A stretch of 64,000 nucleotides of DNA from Bacteroidales bacterium UBA2712. GTDB taxonomy: Bacteria > Bacteroidota > Bacteroidia > Bacteroidales > Paludibacteraceae. Each line of letters opens with the position of its first letter. The stretch's first letter is position 1. The position numbers and the translations under genes were made by a program. The DNA is taken from NCBI GenBank assembly GCA_002354055.1, contig DEKW01000003.1, forward strand, positions 97,934-161,933, written 5' to 3'. Positions 27,117-36,890 of this stretch are shown one piece after another. The notes below the pieces were generated by a model, which saw nothing but the letters and a program-made list of their open reading frames with translations, was not told the DNA's origin and did no database searches.

Positions 27117-28163
27117 ATGGCTAATATTAGACAATCAAATATAGAATTGTTGCGAATGCTATGTATGTTTTATATAGTATTGCATCATGTGATTGTGCAT
27201 GCTTTGCCGATGGTTCCCGATTTTTCAATATTTATGGGAGCGGAGTGGTATTTCATACAATTGTTAAACGCATTTTGTTTTGTAGCAGTTAATGTATTTA
27301 TTCTTATTTCTGGTTATTTTGGAATAAAAGTTAAATTCAAAGGTTTCTTGCGCCTATATATTATGTGCGCTTTTTATTCCTGTATACTTTATCATCTTCA
27401 TTTGTACGAAATAGGGAGTCATATTAATCGCTGGAGTCTATATAATACAATATTTCCGTTTAGTTATAATCCAGGATGGTGGTTCGTGATGTGTTATTTG
27501 TTATTATATCTCATATCTCCAATCTTGAATTCCGTGGTTGAGACATGCAGTAAAAAGAAATATCAGTATGTATTGTTATTGGCTACAATAGTCATTGTAT
27601 ATTTCGGATTTTACAGGGATCAAGATTTTGTAAATTATGGTTTTTCTCTGTATCATTTTGCATATTTATATTTAATAGGAGGTTATCTGCGTAGATTTGC
27701 CTCATTATCTTCGAGAATTCGATTCTACTCTGTAAGTGTATATGTATTGGGGTCTTTTATTATGTGTGGGAATGCCATCATAGCAGCAAAATATAATGTT
27801 GATACTCATGTGTGGTTCAGAACTTTACAATACAATCACCCTATGCTTATCATAAATTCTATAGCCTTATTATTATTTGTGCTCTCTTTTGATTTTAATA
27901 GTAAGGTAATCAATTTTTTAGCCCCATCATCTTTAGCAGTTTATTTAATTCACGACAATAATTATTTTAGAGATACAATATACTCGTATATTTCCGGTGC
28001 ATACATAGGCGCGAATCAGGGGGGGGGGCGATTATTGGTTCTATTCGCTGCCACAGCCTGCATTTGGATAATGGGCTATGTGATAGATGTATTCCGTCGT
28101 GGTTTAACTTTCCCTATAGAGAAGCGAATAAATGAATTTTACGAAACAATCAAGACTAGATGA
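27117..28163 (+). CDS. Acyltransferase 3 family membrane protein
   Basis: The 348-aa protein has about ten hydrophobic helices and the family N-terminus NIELLRMLCMFYIVLHHV with the conserved His. Such proteins O-acetylate cell-surface sugars using acyl donors from the cytoplasm. A run of nine G near 28020-28028 lies in the coding frame and could be a site of slippage. The next gene overlaps it by ATGA. Confidence 0.8.
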   Translation: MANIRQSNIELLRMLCMFYIVLHHVIVHALPMVPDFSIFMGAEWYFIQLLNAFCFVAVNVFILISGYFGIKVKFKGFLRLYIMCAFYSCILYHLHLYEIGSHINRWSLYNTIFPFSYNPGWWFVMCYLLLYLISPILNSVVETCSKKKYQYVLLLATIVIVYFGFYRDQDFVNYGFSLYHFAYLYLIGGYLRRFASLSSRIRFYSVSVYVLGSFIMCGNAIIAAKYNVDTHVWFRTLQYNHPMLIINSIALLLFVLSFDFNSKVINFLAPSSLAVYLIHDNNYFRDTIYSYISGAYIGANQGGGRLLVLFAATACIWIMGYVIDVFRRGLTFPIEKRINEFYETIKTR

Positions 28164-29140
28164 ACGTAGATATTTCAGTCATAATATGTTGCTATAATGG
28201 GAAAGAGCGGTTGCGCAAAACTATTGAGCATCTGGCATTGCAAAAAACAAGTTTGCAATGGGAGTTTGTGTTAGTAGACAATGCTTCAACGGATGGTTCT
28301 GCAGACTATGTAGAATCGTTGTGGAGAGAATTTAGTCTTAATGTACCTTTACATATCGTGAATGAACGCCAGCCCGGTCTTGTATATGCCCGCGTCGCAG
28401 GTGTGAAAGTTGCGAAAGGTAAATATGTAGTATTCTGCGATGACGATAATTGGTTACGAGAAGATTATATCCAAAGTGCTTATGAACTGATGGAGCAAAT
28501 GCCGAATGTGGGAGTTCTCGGGGGTCAGAGTGTTTTAGCTCCTGGAATAGAGGCTCCGGAATGGTGGTCAGAGCAGCAAGGAAATTATGCCGTAGGAAAG
28601 CAACTGCCACAATCCGGATTTGCCAACGAAAGAGGTTTCCTTTATGGCGCAGGGATGACAACGCGTACTGAGTTAGCTCGAATTATCTTTGATGAACATT
28701 ATCCGTTTTTGCTAACAGGAAGAAAAGGTGATCAATGTTTATCCGGAGAGGATGGAGAGTATTGCTGGCGAGCAATGATTGCCGGTTATGATTTGTATTA
28801 TAGTGAGAATCTGTTTTATTATCACGACGTTGCGCAGAACCGATTGACTGATGAACAATTAAGGAAGTTGCTGCAAAGTTTTGAGATGGGAAAAGAAATA
28901 GCAGAGAAATATCACTATGCAGTGCAATATACTAAGGACTCTGTTATAAGACGTTTGTCGTGGTTCTTGGTTCGAGTATTCAATTATCTAAAAGCAAGTG
29001 CTAAATACAAACCCCGCAAACGTCAATTATTGCATTACCATGCGTGCATATGTGGTATTGGAAAAAAGGATAGAGAGTTTGAGGTGATTAGAGGGTATAT
29101 AAATTATGCTCAACCTAACAAAAAGAATAGATGGAGATGA
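28160..29140 (+). CDS. Glycosyltransferase family 2
   Basis: The 326-aa enzyme has ISVIICCYNGKERLRKTIEHL, VDNASTDGSADYV and VFCDDDNWLREDY (DXD). ARVAGVKVAKGKYVVF is a typical GT2 segment. It is part of an overlapping gene string (28160-33256) with ATGA junctions. Confidence 0.85.
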   Translation: MNVDISVIICCYNGKERLRKTIEHLALQKTSLQWEFVLVDNASTDGSADYVESLWREFSLNVPLHIVNERQPGLVYARVAGVKVAKGKYVVFCDDDNWLREDYIQSAYELMEQMPNVGVLGGQSVLAPGIEAPEWWSEQQGNYAVGKQLPQSGFANERGFLYGAGMTTRTELARIIFDEHYPFLLTGRKGDQCLSGEDGEYCWRAMIAGYDLYYSENLFYYHDVAQNRLTDEQLRKLLQSFEMGKEIAEKYHYAVQYTKDSVIRRLSWFLVRVFNYLKASAKYKPRKRQLLHYHACICGIGKKDREFEVIRGYINYAQPNKKNRWR

Positions 29141-30117
29141 AGTTATCAATTATAACAATTAATCGCAATAATGCAGCCGGGCTCCGTAAGACAATGGAGT
29201 CTGTGTTCTCGCAGACCTATCGAGACTTTGAATATATCGTAGTAGATGGAGCATCCACCGATGGCTCGGTTGACATCATACGTGAATACGAATCCGTTCA
29301 TTCGTTAAACGTTCAATCGTTCAACTTTATATGGATCTCCGAACCGGATACGGGTATATACAACGCCATGAACAAGGGCATAGAAATAGCGTCTGGTCTT
29401 CGCTTTGTCAATGCCCTTAATCGTTCGGAACGGAGTGGAGATAAGAACAAGGAAATTAATCGTTCCGAGCTTGTCGAGGATAAGAATAAAGGAATCGGCA
29501 ACAAGGCTACCGAAGAAGGCTATGTTCTTATGCTTAACAGCGGAGATTATTTAGTAGATGAGCATGTGATTGAACGTATAATACCGGAATTAGACGGAAC
29601 TGATATTATTCAAGGAAATGTTATAGAGGACTATCCAAACAAAACAATTCGATTCCGAGGCTATGGCAAATCTGATATATCGTTTATAGACGTTATGGAC
29701 GCGAATTTCCCACATCAAGCTATGTTTATTAAACTGAGTATAATGGAAAAATATGGTTATTATGATGATTCGTATAAAAAATGTTCTGATACATATTTCT
29801 TTATAACCGCTTTAGGGCTTGGAAATGCGACTTACCGCTATATTGATATTGATATTACCAATTTTGATACAAATGGAATATCCGCTATGCAGGATCCAAG
29901 ATGGATAAAGATAGATAAAGAGGAGGATGCGCGTTGGTATGGAGAGCATATATCGAGACGCTTGTGGGATTTATATAAATCAGCCCCAAAGAAAATTCGG
30001 TTGTATGACCAATTACATAAAAATAAATTAATTTGGGAATTGGCGATGGGATTAGTGCGGATATCTGAATGGCTTTCCCCTACATCTCCAGAAGTTAAAA
30101 TTGAGAGAATCCAATGA
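29137..30117 (+). CDS. Glycosyltransferase family 2 with in-frame repeat insert
   Basis: The 326-aa GT2 has KLSIITINRNNAAGLRKTMES, VVDGASTDGSVDIIRE and MLNSGDYLVDEHVI. Two stretches look inserted: an AACGARTG-type tract at about 29293-29328 (VHSLNVQSFN) and residues encoded at about 29405-29510, a near-duplicate LNRSER and INRSEL segment with DKNKE/DKNKG just before the NSGD motif. The related gene at 40802 has different inserts at the same two positions. The ATG at 29137 gives the usual ATGA overlap. Confidence 0.8.
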   Translation: MKLSIITINRNNAAGLRKTMESVFSQTYRDFEYIVVDGASTDGSVDIIREYESVHSLNVQSFNFIWISEPDTGIYNAMNKGIEIASGLRFVNALNRSERSGDKNKEINRSELVEDKNKGIGNKATEEGYVLMLNSGDYLVDEHVIERIIPELDGTDIIQGNVIEDYPNKTIRFRGYGKSDISFIDVMDANFPHQAMFIKLSIMEKYGYYDDSYKKCSDTYFFITALGLGNATYRYIDIDITNFDTNGISAMQDPRWIKIDKEEDARWYGEHISRRLWDLYKSAPKKIRLYDQLHKNKLIWELAMGLVRISEWLSPTSPEVKIERIQ

Positions 30118-31562
30118 CAAATTTTAAATTACAAATATTAGCCACGATACGTAATTCTATCGCGAACTATCCTGATAAAAATGCCTTTTACATTGACGGC
30201 GCGTATTATACCTATCGCCAATTCGCAGAACGCGTGTCGGCTATTCGCGGCGTCATCCGTGCAGCCGAGATTAACGAACAAATATGGGGCTTGGCGCTGC
30301 ATGATGACCTGAATACCTACGCATCTATCTTTGCTCTTTGGATGGAAGGCAAAGCGTACGTGCCGCTGCATCCTTCATGGCCGGAGGAGCGTATTGCATC
30401 CATCAAGGAGCAGGTGGGTTGCTCAAACGCGCTGGATTCGTGCGATGCTCCTTACACAGGAGACTTGTTGGACGATTGGTTAGAGGCAAGTGACGAGGAT
30501 TTGGCTTATATCCTCTTTACCTCCGGTTCTACCGGTGTGCCAAAGGGGGTGCAACTGACGCGTCGCAACATAGCTGCTTTCATGGATTCGTTCTGGAAAA
30601 CCGGCATCGACATCACTCCCGAGGATCGTTGCATGCAGGTCTTTGACTTGACGTTTGATGTGAGTGTGCAATCCTATTTGGTGGCATTAACCCGCGGAGC
30701 ATGTGTCTATACTGTGCCGTATGGTCAAGTGAAGTATCTCTATGCCGCATCGCTTATTCAGGAGCAACATATCACGTTCGGTGCTATGGCTCCGTCTATG
30801 CTGACGTATCTGCGTCCGTACTTCGAGGAGTTCGATGCAAGCAGCATGAAAGTATGTATTCTTACGGCAGAGGCTTGTCCGGTGGATTTAATGGAAGCAT
30901 GGTATGGCTGCGCGAAAAATACCGAGATCTATGATTTCTATGGCCCGACTGAAGCCACTATCTATTGCACTTACTATAAACTTACGCGAGGTGGCGAGAA
31001 CTTGAGTCTTAATGGCATCATCTCTATCGGTAAACCCTTAGCGAACGTCCAAGCCATTATTATTCGCGAGGATGGAACGCTTGTTGAAGAGCAAGAGAAA
31101 GGCGAACTCTGTGTCGCCGGAGATCAAGTCACTCCAGGCTATTGGAAGAACGATGAGAAGAACGCGTCTTCGTTCTTCATCCGTGATGGAGTGCGGTACT
31201 ATCATACCGGTGATTTGTGCTATTGGCATGAGAGTGGTAACATCATGTATTCCGGGCGTATTGATCAGCAAGCGAAGATCCAAGGATTCCGTGTTGAACT
31301 TGGGGAAATAGAGCATCACGCACGGCAATTCTATCAGAACGAACGTCGTGTAATAGCATTAGCCTTCCAGAATGTCCAGAACCTGACGGAGATTGCGCTC
31401 TTTGTAGAGTCGGAAATAGAGGATCCAAAATCGCTAATCGATTACCTCCGCTCCAAAATGCCTTCGTACATGATTCCCACGCGCATCCTCTACGAACCCA
31501 CCTTCCCGCTCAATAAGAGTGAAAAGATAGATAGAAACGAACTTAAAAAGAAACTACAATGA
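30114..31562 (+). CDS. Amino-acid/acyl adenylation enzyme (DltA/NRPS A-domain-like)
   Basis: The 482-aa ANL-superfamily enzyme has YILFTSGSTGVPKGV (A3), YDFYGPTEATIYC (A5), YHTGDLCYW (A7), GRIDQQAKIQGFRVELGEIE (A8) and NKSEKIDRNEL (A10 Lys). It activates a carboxylic or amino acid as the AMP ester and loads it onto the ACP encoded next (ATGA overlap). The set adenylation enzyme, ACP, VOC protein and GNAT would build and attach an unusual acyl group to a sugar. The substrate cannot be read by eye. Confidence 0.85.
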   Translation: MTNFKLQILATIRNSIANYPDKNAFYIDGAYYTYRQFAERVSAIRGVIRAAEINEQIWGLALHDDLNTYASIFALWMEGKAYVPLHPSWPEERIASIKEQVGCSNALDSCDAPYTGDLLDDWLEASDEDLAYILFTSGSTGVPKGVQLTRRNIAAFMDSFWKTGIDITPEDRCMQVFDLTFDVSVQSYLVALTRGACVYTVPYGQVKYLYAASLIQEQHITFGAMAPSMLTYLRPYFEEFDASSMKVCILTAEACPVDLMEAWYGCAKNTEIYDFYGPTEATIYCTYYKLTRGGENLSLNGIISIGKPLANVQAIIIREDGTLVEEQEKGELCVAGDQVTPGYWKNDEKNASSFFIRDGVRYYHTGDLCYWHESGNIMYSGRIDQQAKIQGFRVELGEIEHHARQFYQNERRVIALAFQNVQNLTEIALFVESEIEDPKSLIDYLRSKMPSYMIPTRILYEPTFPLNKSEKIDRNELKKKLQ

Positions 31563-31807
31563 ATAGAGAAGAAATTATTGAAAAGTTAACACCGATTGTG
31601 CGCTCCAATTTACAAAACGAGAGTTTGGAGTTGCGTGATGATTTGTCGGCAGAGAATGTATCTACATGGACCAGTTTGGCATTCATGCAGATGCTGACGG
31701 ATATCGAGAACGAGTTCGGTATCAAGTTTAAGATGATGGAACTTATTCGTCTCCGCTCATTGGGAGATATTATCCAATCTTTAGAAGCACACCTCGCGAA
31801 TGCATAA
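31559..31807 (+). CDS. Acyl/peptidyl carrier protein
   Basis: The 82-aa helical protein has VSTWTSLAFMQML in place of the usual DSL site; the Ser for phosphopantetheine is retained but the preceding Asp is replaced by Thr. It is wedged between the adenylation enzyme and the VOC protein, overlapping both. Confidence 0.75.
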   Translation: MNREEIIEKLTPIVRSNLQNESLELRDDLSAENVSTWTSLAFMQMLTDIENEFGIKFKMMELIRLRSLGDIIQSLEAHLANA

Positions 31808-32204
31808 CTTAAGGACCATAGATCATATCGGTTACGCTGTGCGTGACATCAAGAAAACAGCGGCGCATTACGTGGCTGCCGGGTGGACATTATCCGAGAT
31901 TTTCAATGAGGAAGTGCAACATACGAAGATTGCATTTCTCACAAAACCTGGTATGACGACTATTGAACTGGTTTCTCCATTGGATGGTCCCTCTCCTGTG
32001 GATAACATCTTGCAAAATAATGGTGTTGCTCCGTATCATATATGCTATGTGGTGGATAATGTCATGCAAGCCGTGGAGGATTTATATGAAGAAGGATTCA
32101 AACCTCTCTTTATGCCGGTTCCGTCAGTAGCGATGAACAATCGTGAGATTTGCTATATGTTCCATTCGGAAGTTGGATTTATTGAAATAGTAGCAAAGGT
32201 ATGA
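31800..32204 (+). CDS. VOC (glyoxalase-fold) protein, epimerase-like
   Basis: The 134-aa protein has the VOC pattern: IDHIGYAVRDIKKTAAHYVAAGW, IELVSPLDGPSPV and YHICYVVDNVMQAV with metal-binding His/Glu positions, and a final VGFIEIVA. It is closest in style to methylmalonyl-CoA epimerases. In this string it probably epimerises the carrier-bound acyl group. It overlaps the ACP gene by 8 bp and the next gene by 4 bp. Confidence 0.75.
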   Translation: MHNLRTIDHIGYAVRDIKKTAAHYVAAGWTLSEIFNEEVQHTKIAFLTKPGMTTIELVSPLDGPSPVDNILQNNGVAPYHICYVVDNVMQAVEDLYEEGFKPLFMPVPSVAMNNREICYMFHSEVGFIEIVAKV

Positions 32205-33256
32205 ACGAGAATATTGATTTAAAACTATATTCGGTGGCAGATCTGAAAGATTATTTCTTTCATAATAAGCCTGTAGAGTTACTATCCGATAAGATAATAT
32301 CTCGTACGCGTGCATGGTCAATAATTCATAACCCTTACGCAACAGACGATTTGTATGTGGTATCGGCATTATTTGTAAATGACGAGATAGCAGCTTATAC
32401 CCATCTTTTCCCTGACGAACAAGATGGACAGCGCATCTATTGGAACACCACACTCTATTGTGCTCCGAAATATGAAGGGCGAGGTTATGCAGCTATTGTG
32501 ATAGGACAGTTCTGCGAATTGTATGGTGAGCACTATTTCGATTTAAATGCTGCGGCTGCTTCAGTGGCTAATTTGAAGTTCTGTGGATTGAATGTGGAGT
32601 ACGTACCGCAATATATCTTGTCGGGTAAAGCTATATCCGGTAAGGGATTAAAAGCAATAGGCGCAAAACTATTAGAAAAAATCACTTATATTTGTACTAA
32701 TCAGAAGAAACGCTTATTGCAAGAGATTGCCAATGCAACTTTTACATTAAAATACACAACTTATTTGGATGATAAGGTATATGAGTTTGTCCGCGAACAT
32801 AGTACCAACAGTGTATTCCTCCGTCCGAAAGAGATATTCAATTGGATTTTAACATATCCATTGATGCAAGAATCGCCTTTGATTAAAAGAGTGGTTAAAG
32901 ACTCGGAGTTTACATCTACAAGAGCAGCCTTTCGAATGTTTGGAGTAGAAGTGTATAACAATGAGCAATTGATAGGTTTCTACATACTGAACGTATCTGA
33001 AAAAAGTGTGGATGTAAGTTATATATACTATGATTCGGAGCAAGAAAAGAAGGTGTTTTTATCTATTGCGGAGCATATTTTGAAATTCAACAAGCCACAT
33101 GTTATCACAACCGATGAGCATTTGTTGCATTTTTTTCAGACCTATAAGATATATACCCGAACCAGTAAATATAAGAAATCATTCTCTTATCCACATGGGT
33201 TCGTGTATGATTCATCTAAAATAATGCAATCAGGGGATGGAGATAATATCACGTAG
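32201..33256 (+). CDS. GNAT-fold acyltransferase
   Basis: The 351-aa protein carries a GNAT core in its first half (YCAPKYEGRGYAAIVIGQF, acetyl-CoA loop-like RGYA, then DLNAAAASVANLKFCGL). The C-terminal half (about 180-345) resembles a second GNAT-like fold. It probably transfers the acyl group made by the three preceding genes. Confidence 0.65.
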   Translation: MNENIDLKLYSVADLKDYFFHNKPVELLSDKIISRTRAWSIIHNPYATDDLYVVSALFVNDEIAAYTHLFPDEQDGQRIYWNTTLYCAPKYEGRGYAAIVIGQFCELYGEHYFDLNAAAASVANLKFCGLNVEYVPQYILSGKAISGKGLKAIGAKLLEKITYICTNQKKRLLQEIANATFTLKYTTYLDDKVYEFVREHSTNSVFLRPKEIFNWILTYPLMQESPLIKRVVKDSEFTSTRAAFRMFGVEVYNNEQLIGFYILNVSEKSVDVSYIYYDSEQEKKVFLSIAEHILKFNKPHVITTDEHLLHFFQTYKIYTRTSKYKKSFSYPHGFVYDSSKIMQSGDGDNIT

Positions 33257-33282
33257 GATTTATCATTTGTATTTTGGAATTT

Positions 33283-33987
33283 ATGATTTTAGATTTATAT
33301 CATAAGATAAAACAGAAATGTACGAAGTTGCGTTTGCAACCAATCCGCGTGTTCTGTTTTCATCAAGTTAGTAATACATTTGATGCAAGTACCATGTATC
33401 CGAGTGATTGGACGCAGATTGAACAATTTGAGAGGAATATCCTACGGTTGAAAGAGCAATATGAATTTATTTCTTTAGAGGAAGCAATCCAAAAACTAAA
33501 ACATGATATTTATAGAACGGAAAAATATGCCGTCTTAACAGCGGATGACGGATGGGCATCACTGAAGAATATTCTTTCATGGTTAGCAGAGCAGCAAATA
33601 CCAATTACGTTATTTGTGAATCCGGCCTATTTGAGAGGCGAAGAGACGAGAGAGAATGGGATGAACGGATTATTATCGGCTGAAGATTTAGATGCTTTAC
33701 TGTTATCATATCCAAATATCACCATTGCATCTCATGGCTGGAATCATACATTGGCAGCGGATGTGGAGACTGTGGATTTTATGGATGCTACGATTAAAAG
33801 CAAGGATTATTTTATGCAATTTAAGAATAATATTCCTTTTTATGCCTACCCATGCGGCAGATATACCAAAGAAACTGATGCTATATTAAGAAGGGTAGGA
33901 TTAGTTCCGGTTTATATGGATGGGAATAAGAATTATAGATATGATGGCGGCATACACCGAGAATTATTAGATGGATTGCGTCTATGA
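33283..33987 (+). CDS. Polysaccharide deacetylase (NodB-like)
   Basis: The 234-aa protein has the CE4/NodB motifs: VLTADDGWASL (catalytic Asp pair), ASHGWNHTLA (metal His residues) and YPCGRYTKET. It would remove an N-acetyl or similar group from a sugar. The ATG at 33283 was preferred to a TTG at 33274. The stop overlaps the next gene (ATGATGA). Confidence 0.8.
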   Translation: MILDLYHKIKQKCTKLRLQPIRVFCFHQVSNTFDASTMYPSDWTQIEQFERNILRLKEQYEFISLEEAIQKLKHDIYRTEKYAVLTADDGWASLKNILSWLAEQQIPITLFVNPAYLRGEETRENGMNGLLSAEDLDALLLSYPNITIASHGWNHTLAADVETVDFMDATIKSKDYFMQFKNNIPFYAYPCGRYTKETDAILRRVGLVPVYMDGNKNYRYDGGIHRELLDGLRL

Positions 33988-34643
33988 TGAATAAGTTACG
34001 GAAATTATGGAATTTGTGCCGGATGGTGGACGTGTGGCAAACATGGCGGTTATACAAGATGCAGCCGCACGATAGGAGTGCGCAGTTGCATATCTGCAAC
34101 CGGTCGCAGATACATGTGGATAAAACGGCAAAGATAGAGATGCTACCAAAGGCTATCTTGGAGTTCAATATGATGGAAGATCCGTTTAAAGATGTTCGTC
34201 CGTCCCGCTTGATACTGCACGAAAATAGCCGACTAGTATGCAAAGGACATATTCAAACATTCGAAGCCGTGAAGATAGAGTGTTTACCTAATGCTGTTGT
34301 TGAAATAGGAGATAAGAGTTATATAAACCATGATAGTGAAATTCGATGCCGTGAACGAATAACAATAGGAAATAACGTATCCATTGCATACAATGTGCTA
34401 ATACAAGATTCGGACTATCATACCACTTATGACGATAAAGGGAATCCCAAGCCGCAAACACTTCCCATAATGATTGAAGATAATGTCTGGATTGGAGCGA
34501 ATGTGATAATTTTGAAAGGAGTGATAGTCGGAGAAGGAACTATTGTTGCTGCTGGGAGTGTAGTTACTAAGAGTGTCCCTCCCTATTCGTTAGTGGGAGG
34601 TAATCCTGCAAGAATCATTAAACAAAATATTAAACATAGTTAA
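33984..34643 (+). CDS. Hexapeptide-repeat O-acetyltransferase
   Basis: The 219-aa left-handed beta-helix protein has repeated hexapeptides, e.g. ITIGNNVSIAYNVLI, and IEDNVWIGANVIILKGVIVG, ending with the CoA-binding VVTKSVPPYSLVGGNPAR. The YHTTYDDKG loop carries the catalytic-type His. It is of the WbbJ/maltose acetyltransferase type and probably acetylates a polymer sugar. Confidence 0.85.
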   Translation: MMNKLRKLWNLCRMVDVWQTWRLYKMQPHDRSAQLHICNRSQIHVDKTAKIEMLPKAILEFNMMEDPFKDVRPSRLILHENSRLVCKGHIQTFEAVKIECLPNAVVEIGDKSYINHDSEIRCRERITIGNNVSIAYNVLIQDSDYHTTYDDKGNPKPQTLPIMIEDNVWIGANVIILKGVIVGEGTIVAAGSVVTKSVPPYSLVGGNPARIIKQNIKHS

Positions 34644-34645
34644 AT

Positions 34646-35572
34646 ATGTTCAAAACCCCAATATTATTAATCACCTTCAATCGCCCTGAGCATACGAGGC
34701 GAGTACTAACAGAGATTCTGAAACAAGAACCTCAATCACTCTATGTATGCCAAGACGGCGCGCGAGAAGGAAACGAAAATGATCGCATCAAAGTGCAAGA
34801 AGTACGCGAGGTAGTGAAAGAGTTGGTTGATTGGCCATGTAACTTGCATACACTCTATCAATCGAAGAATCTCGGCTGTGGTCCCGGTCCGCAAGCAGGT
34901 ATCACATGGTTCTTTGACAACGTTGAGCAAGGTATAATTATGGAAGATGACTGTCTTCCGCATCCGGATTTCTTTGGTTATTGTGAGGAATTATTAAATC
35001 GTTACAAAGATAATCCGCAAGTTCAATTTATCAATTCCACACTCTATCATGACCGTTGGAAATGTGCAGGCTCGTATGGCTTTAGTCATTACATGGTTAC
35101 CGGTGCATGGGCCGCATGGCGTAGCACATGGCAAGGGTTTGATTTGGACCTGCATGATTTGAATGCATGGAAGTTCCGCAAACAAGTGCTACATTTGACA
35201 AAAAACAGAGCGGAAGCCAACTGGTGGTTTTTTATTGTAAAAGCCATACAGGCAGATAGATCAAAGAAAAGTTATTGGGACTACCAGATGCAGATACATT
35301 TATTTCGGAATAATGCGTTGACGATTCATCCAGCAGTAAACCTCATCTCCAACATAGGTTTTGACCCCGAAGGCACGCATACTACATGGAACGATGGCCG
35401 TGGAGATAAATCGGTCTTTCCGATTTTGCCATTAATTCACCCGAAAAATACAAAAGTCGATACGGAAATGGATGCAAACTGTTTTGCAAAACGTAAATCT
35501 CGGGGATGGCTGATTGATACATTGTCGTTTATTAAGCACTTGTTAAAGAATAAAAGAGCAATTAGTGATTAA
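34646..35572 (+). CDS. Glycosyltransferase (GT2/GNT-I-like)
   Basis: The 308-aa protein starts TPILLITFNRPEHTRRVLTEI and has IIMEDDCLPHPDFFGYCEEL, the metal site of GT-A enzymes related to GNT-I. FSHYMVTGAWAAWRSTWQGF is typical of this Bacteroidetes group. Confidence 0.75.
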   Translation: MFKTPILLITFNRPEHTRRVLTEILKQEPQSLYVCQDGAREGNENDRIKVQEVREVVKELVDWPCNLHTLYQSKNLGCGPGPQAGITWFFDNVEQGIIMEDDCLPHPDFFGYCEELLNRYKDNPQVQFINSTLYHDRWKCAGSYGFSHYMVTGAWAAWRSTWQGFDLDLHDLNAWKFRKQVLHLTKNRAEANWWFFIVKAIQADRSKKSYWDYQMQIHLFRNNALTIHPAVNLISNIGFDPEGTHTTWNDGRGDKSVFPILPLIHPKNTKVDTEMDANCFAKRKSRGWLIDTLSFIKHLLKNKRAISD

Positions 35573-35576
35573 TGGC

Positions 35577-36890
35577 ATGAAGGTACTTTTTGTAAACACC
35601 AACGACATTTCTGGTGGCGCAGCGCGAGCAGCGATGCGTATTATGCGTGGTGTACAGCAGAGTGGAGTCGAGGTGCAGATGTTCGTGAAGGATAAATACT
35701 CCAAATCATCGGATGTTATTTCGTTAAGCACATATGCTCCATCATCTAATTGGCTGCTTGATATTTTCAAATGGGTAATTCAAAAATTCAAGAATAGATA
35801 CCACATGTTCAAGTGGCATCCGTACAGGCGCACCAAGCAGAATGTCTTTATGTCCGATTTGCGGCATACTGATATTCATGGTGCGTTGCAGAAACTGGAT
35901 TACGATATTGTGCATCTGCATTGGATCAATAATCGCTTCCTGGACATTCGCGAATTAGCGAAAATCCATAAACCTATCGTTTGGACGCTGCATGATTCTT
36001 GGCCTTTCTGTGGCGTGTGCCATTATTTCATTGATTGTGAGCGATACCAAACCCATTGTGGCGCTTGTCCGATGTTGGGCTCTAAGAAAGAGCAAGATCT
36101 CGCCTATGAGATATTTGAGAAGAAACTTGAAGCCTATAAGGATTTGGATCTCCATATAGTTACGCCGAGCCGTTGGTTAGGCGATAGTGCCAAGAAAAGC
36201 GCCTTGCTTGGCTGTTTCCCTGTGCATGTGATTCCTAATTGTCTGGACACGGATTTATTCCGTCCGCTATCGGATACAGAGATACTAACTATCGCCGAGC
36301 GTCAGCAAAACACGGTGGTTAGCCGCGTTTTGCGCGAGGCGACGCAGGAGAAAGGGCTTGCAAAGCCTTTGATCCTGTTCGGAGCGATGAATGCTGCGAA
36401 CGACAGGATAAAAGGCTTTGCAAGCCTTTTATCCGCGCTGCAAATCCTTGATGCACAAGGTTTTAATGCGCACCTCGTGGTCTTTGGAGCCAATGCGCAA
36501 GAACTGCCCATGAAGTTTCAAAACATTGATGTCACCTTTGTTGGCTATATCCATGATTCATCTGTTTTAACAGCACTTTATAATGTGGCTAATGTGATGG
36601 TTGTACCATCGTATAGTGAGGTTTTTGGACAAACAGCAAGTGAAGCTATGTCCTGTGGAACTCCAGTAGTTGCATTCCGTTGTACCGGCATCCAAGATGT
36701 TGTGGAAGAAGGTTGTGGGTATTTAGCCGAACCCTATTCATCGAAAGATTTAGCAAATGGAATAGAGTGGTGTTTGGCACATAATGAAAATAATGTGTTA
36801 GGAGAGGCGGCTAGAGAATCTGCAGTCAGACGTTTTGCGGTAAATGTGGTTTCTGATCAATATGTAGCTTTATATAAGTCGTTAGTATGA
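35577..36890 (+). CDS. Glycosyltransferase family 4
   Basis: The 437-aa GT-B enzyme has MKVLFVNTNDISGGAARAA, WTLHDSWPFCGVCHYF, VIPNCLDTDLFRP and PSYSEVFGQTASEAMSCGTPVVAF (C-terminal nucleotide-sugar site). The usual GAMNAxxDxRKGF segment is present, but is preceded and followed by residues encoded by three strong hairpins (36305-36434), an in-frame insertion. The ATG at 35577 follows the upstream stop closely. Confidence 0.85.
   Translation: MKVLFVNTNDISGGAARAAMRIMRGVQQSGVEVQMFVKDKYSKSSDVISLSTYAPSSNWLLDIFKWVIQKFKNRYHMFKWHPYRRTKQNVFMSDLRHTDIHGALQKLDYDIVHLHWINNRFLDIRELAKIHKPIVWTLHDSWPFCGVCHYFIDCERYQTHCGACPMLGSKKEQDLAYEIFEKKLEAYKDLDLHIVTPSRWLGDSAKKSALLGCFPVHVIPNCLDTDLFRPLSDTEILTIAERQQNTVVSRVLREATQEKGLAKPLILFGAMNAANDRIKGFASLLSALQILDAQGFNAHLVVFGANAQELPMKFQNIDVTFVGYIHDSSVLTALYNVANVMVVPSYSEVFGQTASEAMSCGTPVVAFRCTGIQDVVEEGCGYLAEPYSSKDLANGIEWCLAHNENNVLGEAARESAVRRFAVNVVSDQYVALYKSLV
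36305..36434. repeat. Cluster of inverted repeats inside the GT4 gene
   Basis: GCAAAAC/GTTTTGC with inner CGG/CCG (36305-36333), an imperfect AAAGGGCTT/AAGCCTTT hairpin (about 36351-36370), and a perfect 13-bp stem GGATAAAAGGCTT at 36406-36418 with its complement at 36422-36434 around TGC. All are in frame with the enzyme. Confidence 0.75.
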
